Of a stretch of DNA of 64,000 nucleotides, positions 42,695 through 51,570 are shown one piece after another (position 1 is the stretch's first letter; every line of letters begins with the position of its first letter). The position numbers and the translations under genes were made by a program. The notes beneath the pieces are model-generated. The model was not told the DNA's origin. It worked only from the letters and a program-made list of their open reading frames with translations, and did not search any database. The stretch lies in contig CANJXI010000004.1 in NCBI GenBank assembly GCA_947478785.1, positions 1 to 64,000 on the forward strand, written 5' to 3'. This DNA is from Caulobacteraceae bacterium (GTDB lineage: Bacteria; Pseudomonadota; Alphaproteobacteria; Caulobacterales; Caulobacteraceae).

Positions 42695-44602
42695 ATGTCG
42701 ACCTATTTCTTTGAAACCATCACGGCTGCGCAAGCGCTCGGATTTGGCGCCACCCAGAACGATACGCTGGTGTTCAGCAACCCGACGTCCAGCGGTAGCA
42801 AGATGTCGGTGATCTACAACGCGGCGACGCCGACGTTGGCGGCGACCGTGACGGTCACTGATTTGACCACGGGCCGCGCGGTGACGTTCGGTCAAGGCAT
42901 CTATGGCGAAGGCGGCGCTGTCGTGAGTCTCGTCGGCGGTCCGGTGGTCTTCCCGGACGGTTCGAACCTGTTCATCGGCAACCCGGCGGTGGCGGAGACG
43001 CCCGCAGCCGGCACCGGCACGGCGTTCAATGACGGCCTTTTCGGCGGTTCGGGCACCGGCGCGGATGACGTCCTCGACGGCGGCAACGGCAACAATCTGA
43101 TCCAGGGCAACGGCGGCGACGACAGCCTGACCGCGGGTTCGGGCAACGACACCATCTATGGGGGTCAAGGCAACGACACCATCAATGGCGGTAACGGCAC
43201 CGATTACGTCAACGGCAACGTCGGCAACGACACCATCACCGGCGGCTCCGGCGCCAGCACCCTCCTGGGCGGCCAAGGCAACGACAGCATCCAGGGCGGC
43301 ACGGGCAGTGAAAACCTGAGCGGCGACGTCGGCAACGACAGCATCAACGGCGGCGGCGGCGGCGACGTGGTCTTCGGCGCGGTCGGCACCGACACGATCG
43401 TCGTTGGCGACGGCACCAACCAGGTCGACGGCGGCGACGACAGTGACTCGATCACGGTCGGCACCGGCAGCAACACCGTCTTCGGCGGCACGGGCAACGA
43501 CGTGATCGTGATCGGCGCCGGCGGCGCGACGGCGAGCAACTATGCCCAGGGCAACACGGGCGATGACACCATCGGCACCGGCAACGCCGGCGCGGACCTC
43601 ATCCTCGGCGGCCAGGGCAACGACAGCATCACCAGCAGCGGTGGTGGCGCCGACGTCCTGAACGGCAACCTCGGCAACGACTCCATCGACGCCCAGGGCA
43701 CCGCTTCCAACCGCATCGACGGTGAAGCCGGCAACGACGTCATTGGTGACGCCGGCGGCAAGAACACCATCTCCGGCGGCGACGGCGATGACACGATCAA
43801 CCTGACTGGCACAAGCTCGACCCTCGATGGTGACAGCGTTTCTGGCGGTATCGGCAACGACTCGATCACCGACAACGGTGGCAGCAACACGATCGACGCC
43901 GGGGCCGGCAACGACACCATCACCGAAGCCGGCGCTAGCGCCACCGGCAACAACACGATCTTCGGCGGTGACGGCAACGACAGCATCACGACCCTGGACG
44001 GCAAGGACACGATCACCGGCGACGGCGGCAACGATGTGATCACCTCAGGGGCTGGCAATGACGCGGTTACGGCCGGCGACGGCAATGACAGCGTTGATGG
44101 CGGTACGGGCACCGACAATATCGATGGCGGAACCGGTAACGACAGCCTCGTGGGTGGAACCGGTAACGACTCCGTCCAAGGCGGCGACGGCAACGACGTG
44201 ATCACGGGCGGCACCGGCACGGACTTCCTCAACGGCGGACTTGGCAGCGACCGCTTCGTCTTCGCCAGCGGCGACTCCGGCTTCACGGCGGGCTCTCTCG
44301 ACCAGATCCAAGACTGGACGGGTGGTACTGCCGCGGCTCCGGTGGATACCCTGGTGTTCGGCCTTGGGGTTCCTGCTTCCAGCAGTGAGTATCTCGAACT
44401 GAGCGCGGCGGACTACGGCACGGCGAAGACGGCGGCTGACACCCAAATCGCCGGTGGTGTGGCCAACTACGTGGCAGTCCAGGTCGGCACTGACGTCGTC
44501 CTCTTCGTCGACACCGGCGCCAACAACGGTACCGCTGAAGACGCGGTGGTCCTGGTCGGCCGCACGCTGGCCGACATCGACGTCACGAACATCGTCGGCT
44601 AA
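42695..44602 (+). CDS. RTX calcium-binding repeat protein, type I secretion substrate, S-layer-like candidate
   Basis: A 635-residue protein with no cysteine seen and no signal peptide. An N-terminal region of about 110 residues begins STYFFETITAAQALGFGA. Residues about 112-520 are an almost continuous series of calcium-binding nonapeptides of the GGxGNDxIx type, for example GGQGNDTINGGNGTDYVNG. The tail of about 110 residues (DQIQDWTGGT near the start, VVLVGRTLADIDVTNIVG at the end) resembles a C-terminal secretion signal. It is shorter than RsaA of Caulobacter crescentus (about 1026 residues) and is read right after the transporter and adaptor genes. It should be exported and fold with Ca2+. 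S-layer or adhesin function is inferred. A strong terminator follows. Confidence 0.88.
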   Translation: MSTYFFETITAAQALGFGATQNDTLVFSNPTSSGSKMSVIYNAATPTLAATVTVTDLTTGRAVTFGQGIYGEGGAVVSLVGGPVVFPDGSNLFIGNPAVAETPAAGTGTAFNDGLFGGSGTGADDVLDGGNGNNLIQGNGGDDSLTAGSGNDTIYGGQGNDTINGGNGTDYVNGNVGNDTITGGSGASTLLGGQGNDSIQGGTGSENLSGDVGNDSINGGGGGDVVFGAVGTDTIVVGDGTNQVDGGDDSDSITVGTGSNTVFGGTGNDVIVIGAGGATASNYAQGNTGDDTIGTGNAGADLILGGQGNDSITSSGGGADVLNGNLGNDSIDAQGTASNRIDGEAGNDVIGDAGGKNTISGGDGDDTINLTGTSSTLDGDSVSGGIGNDSITDNGGSNTIDAGAGNDTITEAGASATGNNTIFGGDGNDSITTLDGKDTITGDGGNDVITSGAGNDAVTAGDGNDSVDGGTGTDNIDGGTGNDSLVGGTGNDSVQGGDGNDVITGGTGTDFLNGGLGSDRFVFASGDSGFTAGSLDQIQDWTGGTAAAPVDTLVFGLGVPASSSEYLELSAADYGTAKTAADTQIAGGVANYVAVQVGTDVVLFVDTGANNGTAEDAVVLVGRTLADIDVTNIVG

Positions 44603-44628
44603 GCTTCGGATTCACGACGAAAGACTAT

Positions 44629-44660
44629 TGGGCCGCCCTTCGGGGCGGCCCTTTTCTTTT
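44629..44660 (+). terminator. Intrinsic terminator after the RTX gene
   Basis: GGGCCGCCC-TTCG-GGGCGGCCC forms a nine-base GC stem with a tetraloop and is followed by TTTTCTTTT. It lies about 27 bases after the RTX stop, and this is the clearest Rho-independent terminator in the window. Confidence 0.92.
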
Positions 44661-44702
44661 GGGAATTGCTCCGGAAAGCCCGTCCGCGTAAGCGGCTTGC
44701 CC

Positions 44703-46364
44703 ATGCAGAACGCCGCGATCTTCTTCCATCCGGACGCCTTCGACACCTCCCGCGCGCGCCTGCTCGGGCGGCATTCGGCGGGGGAAAGCTTCCTGCGCGG
44801 CTTCATGCGGCATGCCGACGTCGACCGGTTTCATTTCTTCAACGCGGGCGCGCGCGGACAGGCGGGGCTGGACGACCTCGTCAGCCGCATCTACCCGCCG
44901 ACCAGGCCGGTGCGCTGGATCGCCCCGGCCAACCGCCGCGGCCTCGCCGATCCCGGCGTGCTCTGCATGTCGAGCCCGCAGATCAACCGCGAGGCCTGGC
45001 ATCGCCGATTCGGAGGGTCCCGCGACTACGCGATCTGCGGGCTCACCCACACCACCGCGACCTCCACGGTGATGACCATCCTGGGCGACCTGCTGGTCTC
45101 GCCCACCGAGGACTACGACGCGCTGATCTGCACCTCGAAGGCCGTGCGCGACAGCGTCGAATACCAGCTGGATGGCGTGCGCGAACACCTGGCCCGCGAG
45201 TTCGGGCCGCGCCGGCGCGGCGAGCTGCAGCGCGTCACCATTCCGCTGGGCATCAACACCGAGGACTTCGCGGTGACCCCCGCCGACCGCAAGGCCTGGC
45301 GCGACCGGCTGGAGATTCCCGAGGACGCGGTCGTGGCCCTCTATGTGGGCCGCTTCAACGCGCGCGAGAAGATGAACCCCGCGCTGATGGCCATCGCGCT
45401 CGAGAAGGCCGCCGTCGCCACCGGCCGGCCGATCTACTGGGTCAACTCCGGCTGGATGGAGAGCGGCGACGACGAGCATGCCTTCCACGACGCGACCCGC
45501 GCGCTCTGCCCGTCCGTCCAGTACCGCCACGTCGACGGCCGCGGCGCGGACGTGCGGTTCTCCATCTGGTCGGTCGCCGACTTCTTCATCAGCTTCTCTG
45601 ACAATATCCAGGAGACCTTCGGCCTGACCCCGGTGGAGGCCATGGCCGCGGGCCTGCCCTGCGTGGTCACCGACTGGAACGGCTACAAGGACACCGTGCG
45701 CCATGGCGAGGACGGCTTCCGGGTCACCACCTACGCCCCAGGGCCGGGCGCCGGCGGCGACTTCGCCTACTGGCACGCCAACGACTGGCTGAACTACGGC
45801 AACTACGTGGGCGGGGCGGCGCAATACACCGCCATCGACTACGGTGAGGCCGTCCAGGCGATCTCCATCCTGGTGCAGAACGCCGACTACCGGCGCAAGC
45901 TCGGCGCCCAGGCCAAGGCGCAGGCCAGGGCCGTGTTCGACTGGGCCGCGATCATTCCGCAGTACCAGGCGCTCTGGGCCGAGCAGGAGGCCCGCCGCCG
46001 CGCCGCCGCGCCGGACACCGCGCCCACCGATAATCCGTTCCGGCCGGACCCTTTCCGGCTGTTCGGAAACTACCCGACGCATCATCTGCGAGAGGACGAC
46101 CGGCTGGCCCTGGCGCCGGACCTGACGGCCGAGCAGGCGCTCGCGAGGCTGGCCTCGCCGCTTGCCGCGGCCAGCGCCGTGAACCGCCCGACGCTGGCCG
46201 AGGTCGCCCAGGTCCTGGCCTGGCTGGCTGGCCGGCCGGAAGCCTCCGTCGCGGATCTCCTGGCGACCTTCCCCGCGGCGCGCCGCCCGTTCGTCTGGCG
46301 AGGCCTGCTGTGGATCGCGCGGTTCGGCGCGATCATCATCACGCCGGCCGACCGGAACGCCTGA
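44703..46364 (+). CDS. Glycosyltransferase, GT4 family
   Basis: About 553 residues from the ATG at 44703. It begins NAAIFFHPDAFDTSRARLLG. GT4 segments are SRDYAICGLTHTTAT, ALYVGRFNAREKMNPALM, SVADFFISFSDNIQETFGLTPVEAMAAGLPCVVTDWNGYKDTV, which holds the E-x7-E motif, and a DGFRV segment. The last 130 residues form an extra alpha-helical domain after the donor site. It probably starts the operon with the TPR/GT9-like gene six bases later, and it follows the RTX terminator. It would add a sugar on the cytoplasmic side of the membrane. Confidence 0.9.
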   Translation: MQNAAIFFHPDAFDTSRARLLGRHSAGESFLRGFMRHADVDRFHFFNAGARGQAGLDDLVSRIYPPTRPVRWIAPANRRGLADPGVLCMSSPQINREAWHRRFGGSRDYAICGLTHTTATSTVMTILGDLLVSPTEDYDALICTSKAVRDSVEYQLDGVREHLAREFGPRRRGELQRVTIPLGINTEDFAVTPADRKAWRDRLEIPEDAVVALYVGRFNAREKMNPALMAIALEKAAVATGRPIYWVNSGWMESGDDEHAFHDATRALCPSVQYRHVDGRGADVRFSIWSVADFFISFSDNIQETFGLTPVEAMAAGLPCVVTDWNGYKDTVRHGEDGFRVTTYAPGPGAGGDFAYWHANDWLNYGNYVGGAAQYTAIDYGEAVQAISILVQNADYRRKLGAQAKAQARAVFDWAAIIPQYQALWAEQEARRRAAAPDTAPTDNPFRPDPFRLFGNYPTHHLREDDRLALAPDLTAEQALARLASPLAAASAVNRPTLAEVAQVLAWLAGRPEASVADLLATFPAARRPFVWRGLLWIARFGAIIITPADRNA

Positions 46365-46369
46365 GCGCC

Positions 46370-47986
46370 ATGCCGCAGGCGGACGACCAGTTTGCCCAGG
46401 CGCTTTCGCTGGCCCGGAACGGGCGGTTCGCCGACGCCCTGGCGATGCTGGAGCGGCACCTGACGCGGCGGCCGGGCGAACGGCGGGCGCTCACGGCCAG
46501 GGCCAACCTGCACATGGAGCTCGGCGACCCGACGGCCGCCCTGGCGAGCTGCGAACAGGCCCTGGCGCTCGATCCCACGGATCCCGCGACCTGGGTGACG
46601 CGCGGCAACGCCGAGCATCGGCTGGCGCGCCATGAGCCGGCCGTGGCGAGCTACGACCACGCCCTGGCCCTGGATCCAGGGCTCGCCATCGCCCACGCCA
46701 ACCGGGCGCGCGCCCTGATCGACCTCGACCGGCCCGAGGCGGCGCTGGCGAGCGCGGACGCGGCGCTCGCCCTGCGGGCGGACTATTTCAATGCCTGGAT
46801 GCATCGCGGCGTCGGCCTGCTGGCGCTGGGCCGCTACGACGAGGCCCTGGCGAGCTTCCAGAGCTGCGTTCGCCTGCAGCCGAATTCCCATGAAGCCCTC
46901 GACAACCTGGGGGTCGCCCTGACGGCGGTCGGCCGCCACGCCGAGGCGATCGCGGCCCTGGACCTGTCGATCCAGCGTGAGCCGGCGCGATCCGTCGCCC
47001 GATACCACCGCGCCCACGCCCGTCTGCTTGTCCGCGATTTCGCGGGCGGCTGGCGCGACCACGAGGCCCGCTGGGACGTGGCGGCGTTCGTCGACAGGTC
47101 GGCCGGCTTCGTCACGCCCGCCCTGCGCGCCCGGCTGAGCGCGGACATCACGGCCGGCGCGATGGCCGGGGCGCGGGTCCTGCTGGTGTCGGAACAGGGC
47201 GTCGGGGACCAGGTGATGTTCTCCAGCATCCTGCCGGACCTCATCGCCCAGGCGGGCGCGGTCACCTGCATCTGCGACCGGCGCCTGATCGGCCTGATGG
47301 CCAACAGCTTCCCGGCCGTGACGTTCCGCGACATCCGCGACACCGGCCCGGTCGACCTCGACGCCTTCGACCGGGTGATCGCCATGGGCAGCCTGGGCCA
47401 CCTCTATCGCAACCGCCTCGGGGACTTTCCGGGGACGCCCTACGTTCGGCCCCGGGAGGCGGTCGTCGAAGGCTGGGCGCGGCGGCTGGGGCCGCGCTCC
47501 GGGGCCCTGCGCGTCGGCCTCTCCTGGCGGGGCGGCACGCGGACGACGCGAATGGACCAGCGCTCCCTGCCGCTGGCGGCGCTGGCCCCCTTGCTCGGCC
47601 TGCCCGACTGCGAATTCGTCAGCCTGCAATATGGCGACGCCCAGGCCGAGGTCGCGGCCGCCAACGCCCAGCTGAACAGCAACATCCGCATTTTCCCCGC
47701 CGATGAGATCGACGACTTCGAGGACCTGGCCGGCCTGGTCCTGAACCTGGATGTGGTGGTCTCGGTCCAGACCACCATCGTCCACCTGGCCGGCGCCTTG
47801 GGGACGGAATGCCTGACCCTGGTTCCGCATCGGCCCGAGTGGCGTTACACGGCGGAGGGTTCCACCATGCCGTGGTACGGCTCGGTCCGCCTGTTCCGGC
47901 AGCCGCGGCCGGGAAGCTGGGATCCCGTCATCGGGCAGGTGGCCGAGGCCCTCAGCCATCGTCTCGGGCGTTCGGCCTGGTCCTAG
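46370..47986 (+). CDS. TPR protein with C-terminal GT9-like glycosyltransferase domain
   Basis: About 538 residues from the ATG at 46370. The first 230 residues carry about six TPR motifs, for example ALASCEQALALDPTDPATWVTRGNAEHR. The C-terminal region has VLLVSEQGVGDQVMFSSILPDL, GLSWRGGTRTT, and DVVVSVQTTIVHLAGALGT, which resembles the ADP-heptose transferase (GT9) fold found in alphaproteobacterial TPR proteins. Such proteins may glycosylate protein or glycan acceptors. It lies between two glycosyltransferase genes. The acceptor and sugar are unknown. Confidence 0.82.
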   Translation: MPQADDQFAQALSLARNGRFADALAMLERHLTRRPGERRALTARANLHMELGDPTAALASCEQALALDPTDPATWVTRGNAEHRLARHEPAVASYDHALALDPGLAIAHANRARALIDLDRPEAALASADAALALRADYFNAWMHRGVGLLALGRYDEALASFQSCVRLQPNSHEALDNLGVALTAVGRHAEAIAALDLSIQREPARSVARYHRAHARLLVRDFAGGWRDHEARWDVAAFVDRSAGFVTPALRARLSADITAGAMAGARVLLVSEQGVGDQVMFSSILPDLIAQAGAVTCICDRRLIGLMANSFPAVTFRDIRDTGPVDLDAFDRVIAMGSLGHLYRNRLGDFPGTPYVRPREAVVEGWARRLGPRSGALRVGLSWRGGTRTTRMDQRSLPLAALAPLLGLPDCEFVSLQYGDAQAEVAAANAQLNSNIRIFPADEIDDFEDLAGLVLNLDVVVSVQTTIVHLAGALGTECLTLVPHRPEWRYTAEGSTMPWYGSVRLFRQPRPGSWDPVIGQVAEALSHRLGRSAWS

Positions 47987-48011
47987 GGCCGGGTCTCACT
48001 GGAGAGTTTTC

Positions 48012-48701
48012 TTGGAACGGCCGACCGTGCTCGACATCTTCATCGGCTACGACCCGCAGGAGATCGTCGCCTACCACGTGCTCTGCCAGAGCATCCTTGA
48101 GCAAAGCTCGCGTCCCGTGCGGTTCACCCCGATCCGGCTGGCCAACCTGCGCTCGGTGTTCGACCGCGAGGCGTCCAACCTGCAGTCGACGGAGTTCTCG
48201 TTCTCCCGGTTCCTGACGCCCTACCTCTCCGACTACCAGGGCTGGTCGCTGTTCCTGGATTGCGACATGCTGGCCCGGGGCGACATCGCCGAGCTCTTCG
48301 CCCTGGCGGACGAGCGCTACGCGGTGATGGTCTGCAAACACGACTACACCCCCCAGGACGAGATCAAGTTCCTGGGCCACACCCAGTCGCGCTACGCCAA
48401 GAAGAACTGGTCGAGCGTGATGCTGCTGAACAACGCCCGCTGCCGCACGCTGACGCCCCGGTATGTGGAGCAGGCGACGGGCCTGGAACTGCACCAGTTC
48501 CGCTGGCTGGCGGGCGACGAAGAGGTGGGCGAACTGCCGCTGGCCTGGAACTGGCTGGTCGGCGAGTACGACTTCAACCCGGACGCCCGCCTCGCCCATT
48601 TCACCCGCGGCGGCCCCTACTTCAGCGAATTCGCGCGGTCCGACTACGCCGACGAATGGCGCGCGATGCGCGAGCGGACGGTCTACGCGGCGGACAGATA
48701 G
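48012..48701 (+). CDS. Small GT-A glycosyltransferase-like protein
   Basis: A 229-residue protein started by TTG at 48012, with GGAGAG about six bases upstream. It begins LDIFIGYDPQEIVAYHVLCQSIL and has LSDYQGWSLFLDCDMLARGDIAELF, with the D-x-D of GT8-type enzymes. WSSVMLLNNARCRTLTPRYV and LPLAWNWLVGEYDFNP then lead to HFTRGGPYF. It looks like a complete compact nucleotide-sugar transferase common near surface-glycan genes. It follows the TPR/GT9 gene by 25 bases. A palindromic repeat lies immediately downstream. Confidence 0.85.
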   Translation: MERPTVLDIFIGYDPQEIVAYHVLCQSILEQSSRPVRFTPIRLANLRSVFDREASNLQSTEFSFSRFLTPYLSDYQGWSLFLDCDMLARGDIAELFALADERYAVMVCKHDYTPQDEIKFLGHTQSRYAKKNWSSVMLLNNARCRTLTPRYVEQATGLELHQFRWLAGDEEVGELPLAWNWLVGEYDFNPDARLAHFTRGGPYFSEFARSDYADEWRAMRERTVYAADR

Positions 48702-48704
48702 GAG

Positions 48705-48855
48705 CCCTTCCCCTCGATGGGGAAGGGTTTGGGATGGGGTGCGGCCTCGGCGCCGAAAACGGCCCTCAGACGGCGCCGGCGCCGAACGGGCCAATCGCCC
48801 CGCCGCCCTGCGCTCACCCCAATCCCCGACCCTTTCCCCATCGAGGGGAAAGGGC
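48705..48855. repeat. Intergenic inverted-repeat element (hairpin-rich)
   Basis: Arms at about 48705-48740 and 48815-48855 are inverted copies of a G/C-rich block. The left arm holds CCCTTCCCCTCGATGGGGAA, and the right arm ends with the matching CCCCATCGAGGGGAAAGGG. Each arm is itself a hairpin, CCCTTCCCC-TCGA-GGGGAAGGG with slight variation. The centre is also GC-rich. It is probably an intergenic repeat family, here between convergent genes, where it could also stop transcription. Confidence 0.75.
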
Positions 48856-48873
48856 GCGCTCGACAGCTCGCGG

Positions 48874-49866
48874 TCACAGCCGCGTTTCGAATCGCCGCTC
48901 GATCGCCACCGCGCCCGCCCGATGCACCCGGACCACGGCTGTATAGACGCCCGCCGGCCAGCCCGCCGGCGGACGCCGCTTGCCGATGAAGTCGGTGAAC
49001 TGCGCCTTGTCGTGGTCGAGCGGCGGCGTCTTGGCCGAGAGGGTGAGCCCGCCAGGCCCGGTGAGGGCGATCTCGATGACGTCGCCCGCTTCCAGCTCGA
49101 TGGCGCGCGCGTAGGGTACGATCCAGGGCGAGTTCGCGTTGACCGGCGGGATGCCGCCGGCCTCGACCGCGTCCTGGGTGACCGGCCCGCCGGCGAAACC
49201 GACATTGAGGATGGCGCCCGCCTTGTAGGCCATCTGCTGGCGCGCCTGGGCGGTCCAGAGCGGCGTCTGGGCCGCGCAGGCCATGGGCTGGCTCATGTCG
49301 GGCGCGAAGGGGTCGATCACCTGGCCCGCGTGGCGCACGGTCAGGTGCATGTGGGCGAATTCGGTATTGCCGGACAGGCCGACCTTGCCGATCGGCTGGC
49401 CGGCCGCGACCAGGTCGCCCGCCTTCACGATCAGGCTGCCGCGGGCCATGTGGCAATACTGGGTCTCCCAGCCGCCGCCATGGTCGATGACCACCCCGTT
49501 GCCGCAGTCCTGGCCGTTCAGGGGCGGCGCGCCGGGCGCGCGGATGGAGATGTCCTGCACGCCGTCGCGCAACCGGGTCACCCGCCCCGGCGCCGCGGCC
49601 AGGACGGCGACGCCGGCATGCTCGGCGGCCATGTCGAGGATGCGGATGTCGACGCCGCTGTGGCCCTGGTAGGTCCTGCGCCCGCACCGGTAGTCGCGCA
49701 CGCCCGGGCCCGGGTCGCGGTCGACGTAGTGCTGGATCTCGCAGGTCCGGCCGATCTGGCAGGCCAGGGGAAAGCCGAGCTTCGGCGGCTCGGGCGCGGC
49801 GCGCGCGGCGCCGGCCAGGACGGCGGCGGCGAGGCCGGCCAGGACGCCCAGGTGCGCTGTTCTCAT
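48874..49866 (-). CDS. M23-family metallopeptidase, secreted
   Basis: About 330 residues from the ATG at 49866, preceded by GGAGAGGG. The N-terminus, MRTAHLGVLAGLAAAVLAGA ending in a small-residue A-R-A site, is a signal peptide. The LytM/M23 zinc motifs are QGHSGVDIRILD (H-x3-D) and FAHMHLTVRH (H-x-H). It is probably a periplasmic endopeptidase or a scaffold of cell-wall remodelling. The C-terminal 130 residues form a beta domain without a known name to me. Its end faces the inverted repeat and its start faces the sulfotransferase gene. Confidence 0.9.
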   Translation of the reverse strand: MRTAHLGVLAGLAAAVLAGAARAAPEPPKLGFPLACQIGRTCEIQHYVDRDPGPGVRDYRCGRRTYQGHSGVDIRILDMAAEHAGVAVLAAAPGRVTRLRDGVQDISIRAPGAPPLNGQDCGNGVVIDHGGGWETQYCHMARGSLIVKAGDLVAAGQPIGKVGLSGNTEFAHMHLTVRHAGQVIDPFAPDMSQPMACAAQTPLWTAQARQQMAYKAGAILNVGFAGGPVTQDAVEAGGIPPVNANSPWIVPYARAIELEAGDVIEIALTGPGGLTLSAKTPPLDHDKAQFTDFIGKRRPPAGWPAGVYTAVVRVHRAGAVAIERRFETRL

Positions 49867-49906
49867 GGACCCTCTCCTCGCCCGCAATGATGGCGCCTTC
49901 GCGACG

Positions 49907-50644
49907 TCAGCCCGCGCCCAGCAGCGCCGCCAGCCGCGCCTGGTCGGCGGCGTAGACGTCGCGCAGATAGTCGCGGTCTTCGTCGGTCAGCACGGACCCG
50001 TAGTCCATCGCCACGCCGACGTGGGTCTCCCGGGACGGGGGCGCGGGGCGGTTGGCGATCCCCAGGAAGCCTTGCACGGCCGCCAGCGCGGGCCCCGGAT
50101 CGCGCCGCAGCTCCTCGGCCTGCAGGATCAGCGCCTGGTCGCGCGGGAATAGCCGGAAGAGCCGCTCAAGCTGGTCGCCGTAGAACCCGCGCTCGACATA
50201 GGAGAATTCCCGATGGTGGCCCCAGGGCACGGCGTCGAACAGCCGCCGCCGCCCTTCGCGGACGCACCAGGCGAAGGGGCGGGTCTCAGCGCCCCGGGCA
50301 TATTCCATGCGCCAGTGCGACCAGGCCCGCTCGACGGGCTCGCGCAGCATGACGATCAGCTTCATGGCCGGGTTGTAGGCGGCTATCCGCTCCAGGCTCC
50401 GCGGCCAGTAGACATAGATCGGCGTCGCCTCGCCCCGCGGCCGCCCGTCCGGGGGCGGGAAGGCCGCGTGATAGGCCCCGTAGTCGGGCCGCGCCCAGTC
50501 GCGCGCCTCGTCGTCGAAGAAATGCAGTTCCTTCTCGCGCGACAGCGCCACCCCCGGATGCTCGGACAGATAGTCGAACAGCGCCGTGGTGCCGCCCTTC
50601 TGGACGCCGGCTACGATGAAGTCGACGAGAGGATCGGCCGCCAT
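49907..50644 (-). CDS. Sulfotransferase family protein
   Basis: About 245 residues from the ATG at 50644. An in-frame TTG nine bases upstream is possible. PAPS motifs are clear: FIVAGVQKGGTTALFDYLSEHP at the start and MLREPVERAWSHWRMEY about 80 residues later, and KELHFFDDEARDW lies in between. This is the heparan-type sulfotransferase family. It would sulfate a carbohydrate or lipid. It is the second sulfotransferase in the window and is shorter and different from the one at 31140. It is divergent from the CmcI-like gene at 50707. Confidence 0.9.
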   Translation of the reverse strand: MAADPLVDFIVAGVQKGGTTALFDYLSEHPGVALSREKELHFFDDEARDWARPDYGAYHAAFPPPDGRPRGEATPIYVYWPRSLERIAAYNPAMKLIVMLREPVERAWSHWRMEYARGAETRPFAWCVREGRRRLFDAVPWGHHREFSYVERGFYGDQLERLFRLFPRDQALILQAEELRRDPGPALAAVQGFLGIANRPAPPSRETHVGVAMDYGSVLTDEDRDYLRDVYAADQARLAALLGAG

Positions 50645-50706
50645 TTCCCTCAAATCCCGCGCCCTGGCGCCCGGCGCAAGGCCCTAGCCCGGGGCATAAG
50701 GGCGAT

Positions 50707-51558
50707 ATGGCTTCATCGGCCGCGCCACATTGGCTAAGACACCCCGGCAGATCGGGCGAGACTCGCCCGCGAACAAGTTTGGACGAGCCGTTGATCACCA
50801 CCATCGACGAGGAACGCGGCGAGGTGATCGTCCGCGACGGGGACACAGAGACGCGCCACAGCCTGGCGAGCGCGGAGGGATTCGCCGCCGCCTCGAAGGC
50901 CTGGCTGCGCGCCACGTGGGATTCGAAATACGTCTACAGCTTCGCCTGGATGGGCCGCCCCATCATCCAGCTGCCGGAGGACATGGTCCGCCTGCAGGAG
51001 GTGATCTGGGCGCTGAAACCCGACGTGCTGATCGAGACCGGCGTGGCCCACGGCGGGTCGCTGGTGTTCTACGCCTCGCTCTTCGAGGCCATGGGCAAGG
51101 GCCGGGTGGTCGGCATCGACATCGAGATCCGGCCGCACAACCGCACCGCCATCGAGGCCCATCCGATGATGAAGCGCATCGAACTTGTGGAGGGCTCCTC
51201 CACCGCGCCCGACGTGGTGGCCCATGTCCAGGCGGGCGTGAAGCCCGGCGAGACCGTGCTGGTGGTGCTGGACTCCAACCACACCCGCGCCCACGTGCTG
51301 GATGAGCTTCGCGCCTATGGCCCGATGGTCAGCGTCGGCTCCTACATCGTGGCCACCGACGGGATCATGGAGCAGGTGGCGGGCGGCCCGCGCACCGGCG
51401 CCGACTGGACCGAGAACAATCCGCGCCGCGCGATCCACGACTTCGTGGCCGAGGACAAGCGCTTCATCGTCGAGGAGCCCGCCTGGCCGTTCAACGAGGG
51501 AACCGTGGCCGAACGGGTGACCTACTGGCCGGAAGCCTTCATCAAGCGGATCGCCTAG
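50707..51558 (+). CDS. CmcI / rhamnosyl O-methyltransferase-family protein
   Basis: About 283 residues. The core is SAM-binding and metal-dependent: KPDVLIETGVAHGGSLVFYASLFEAMGKGRVVGIDIEI, then LVEGSSTAPDVV and VVLDSNHTRAHVLDEL, where acidic and His residues bind Mg2+. The YVYSFAWMGRPIIQLPEDM segment before it is typical of cephalosporin hydroxylase/rhamnosyl O-methyltransferase relatives. It is followed after 12 bases by the CDP-glucose pathway genes, so it may O-methylate the sugar or glycan made there. The start could be the ATG at 50707 or a TTG about 70 bases later. Confidence 0.83.
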   Translation: MASSAAPHWLRHPGRSGETRPRTSLDEPLITTIDEERGEVIVRDGDTETRHSLASAEGFAAASKAWLRATWDSKYVYSFAWMGRPIIQLPEDMVRLQEVIWALKPDVLIETGVAHGGSLVFYASLFEAMGKGRVVGIDIEIRPHNRTAIEAHPMMKRIELVEGSSTAPDVVAHVQAGVKPGETVLVVLDSNHTRAHVLDELRAYGPMVSVGSYIVATDGIMEQVAGGPRTGADWTENNPRRAIHDFVAEDKRFIVEEPAWPFNEGTVAERVTYWPEAFIKRIA

Positions 51559-51570
51559 GGAGCCACACCC

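Noticed and set aside
43060..44250. Possible tandem DNA repeat or CRISPR-like array
   Set aside because: The repetition follows codons of RTX nonapeptides within a single frame. The units are not identical and have no spacer pattern.
43540..44286. Proline/serine/leucine-rich open frame antisense to the RTX repeats
   Set aside because: It is the mirror of the repeated GGxGND codons and not an independent protein.
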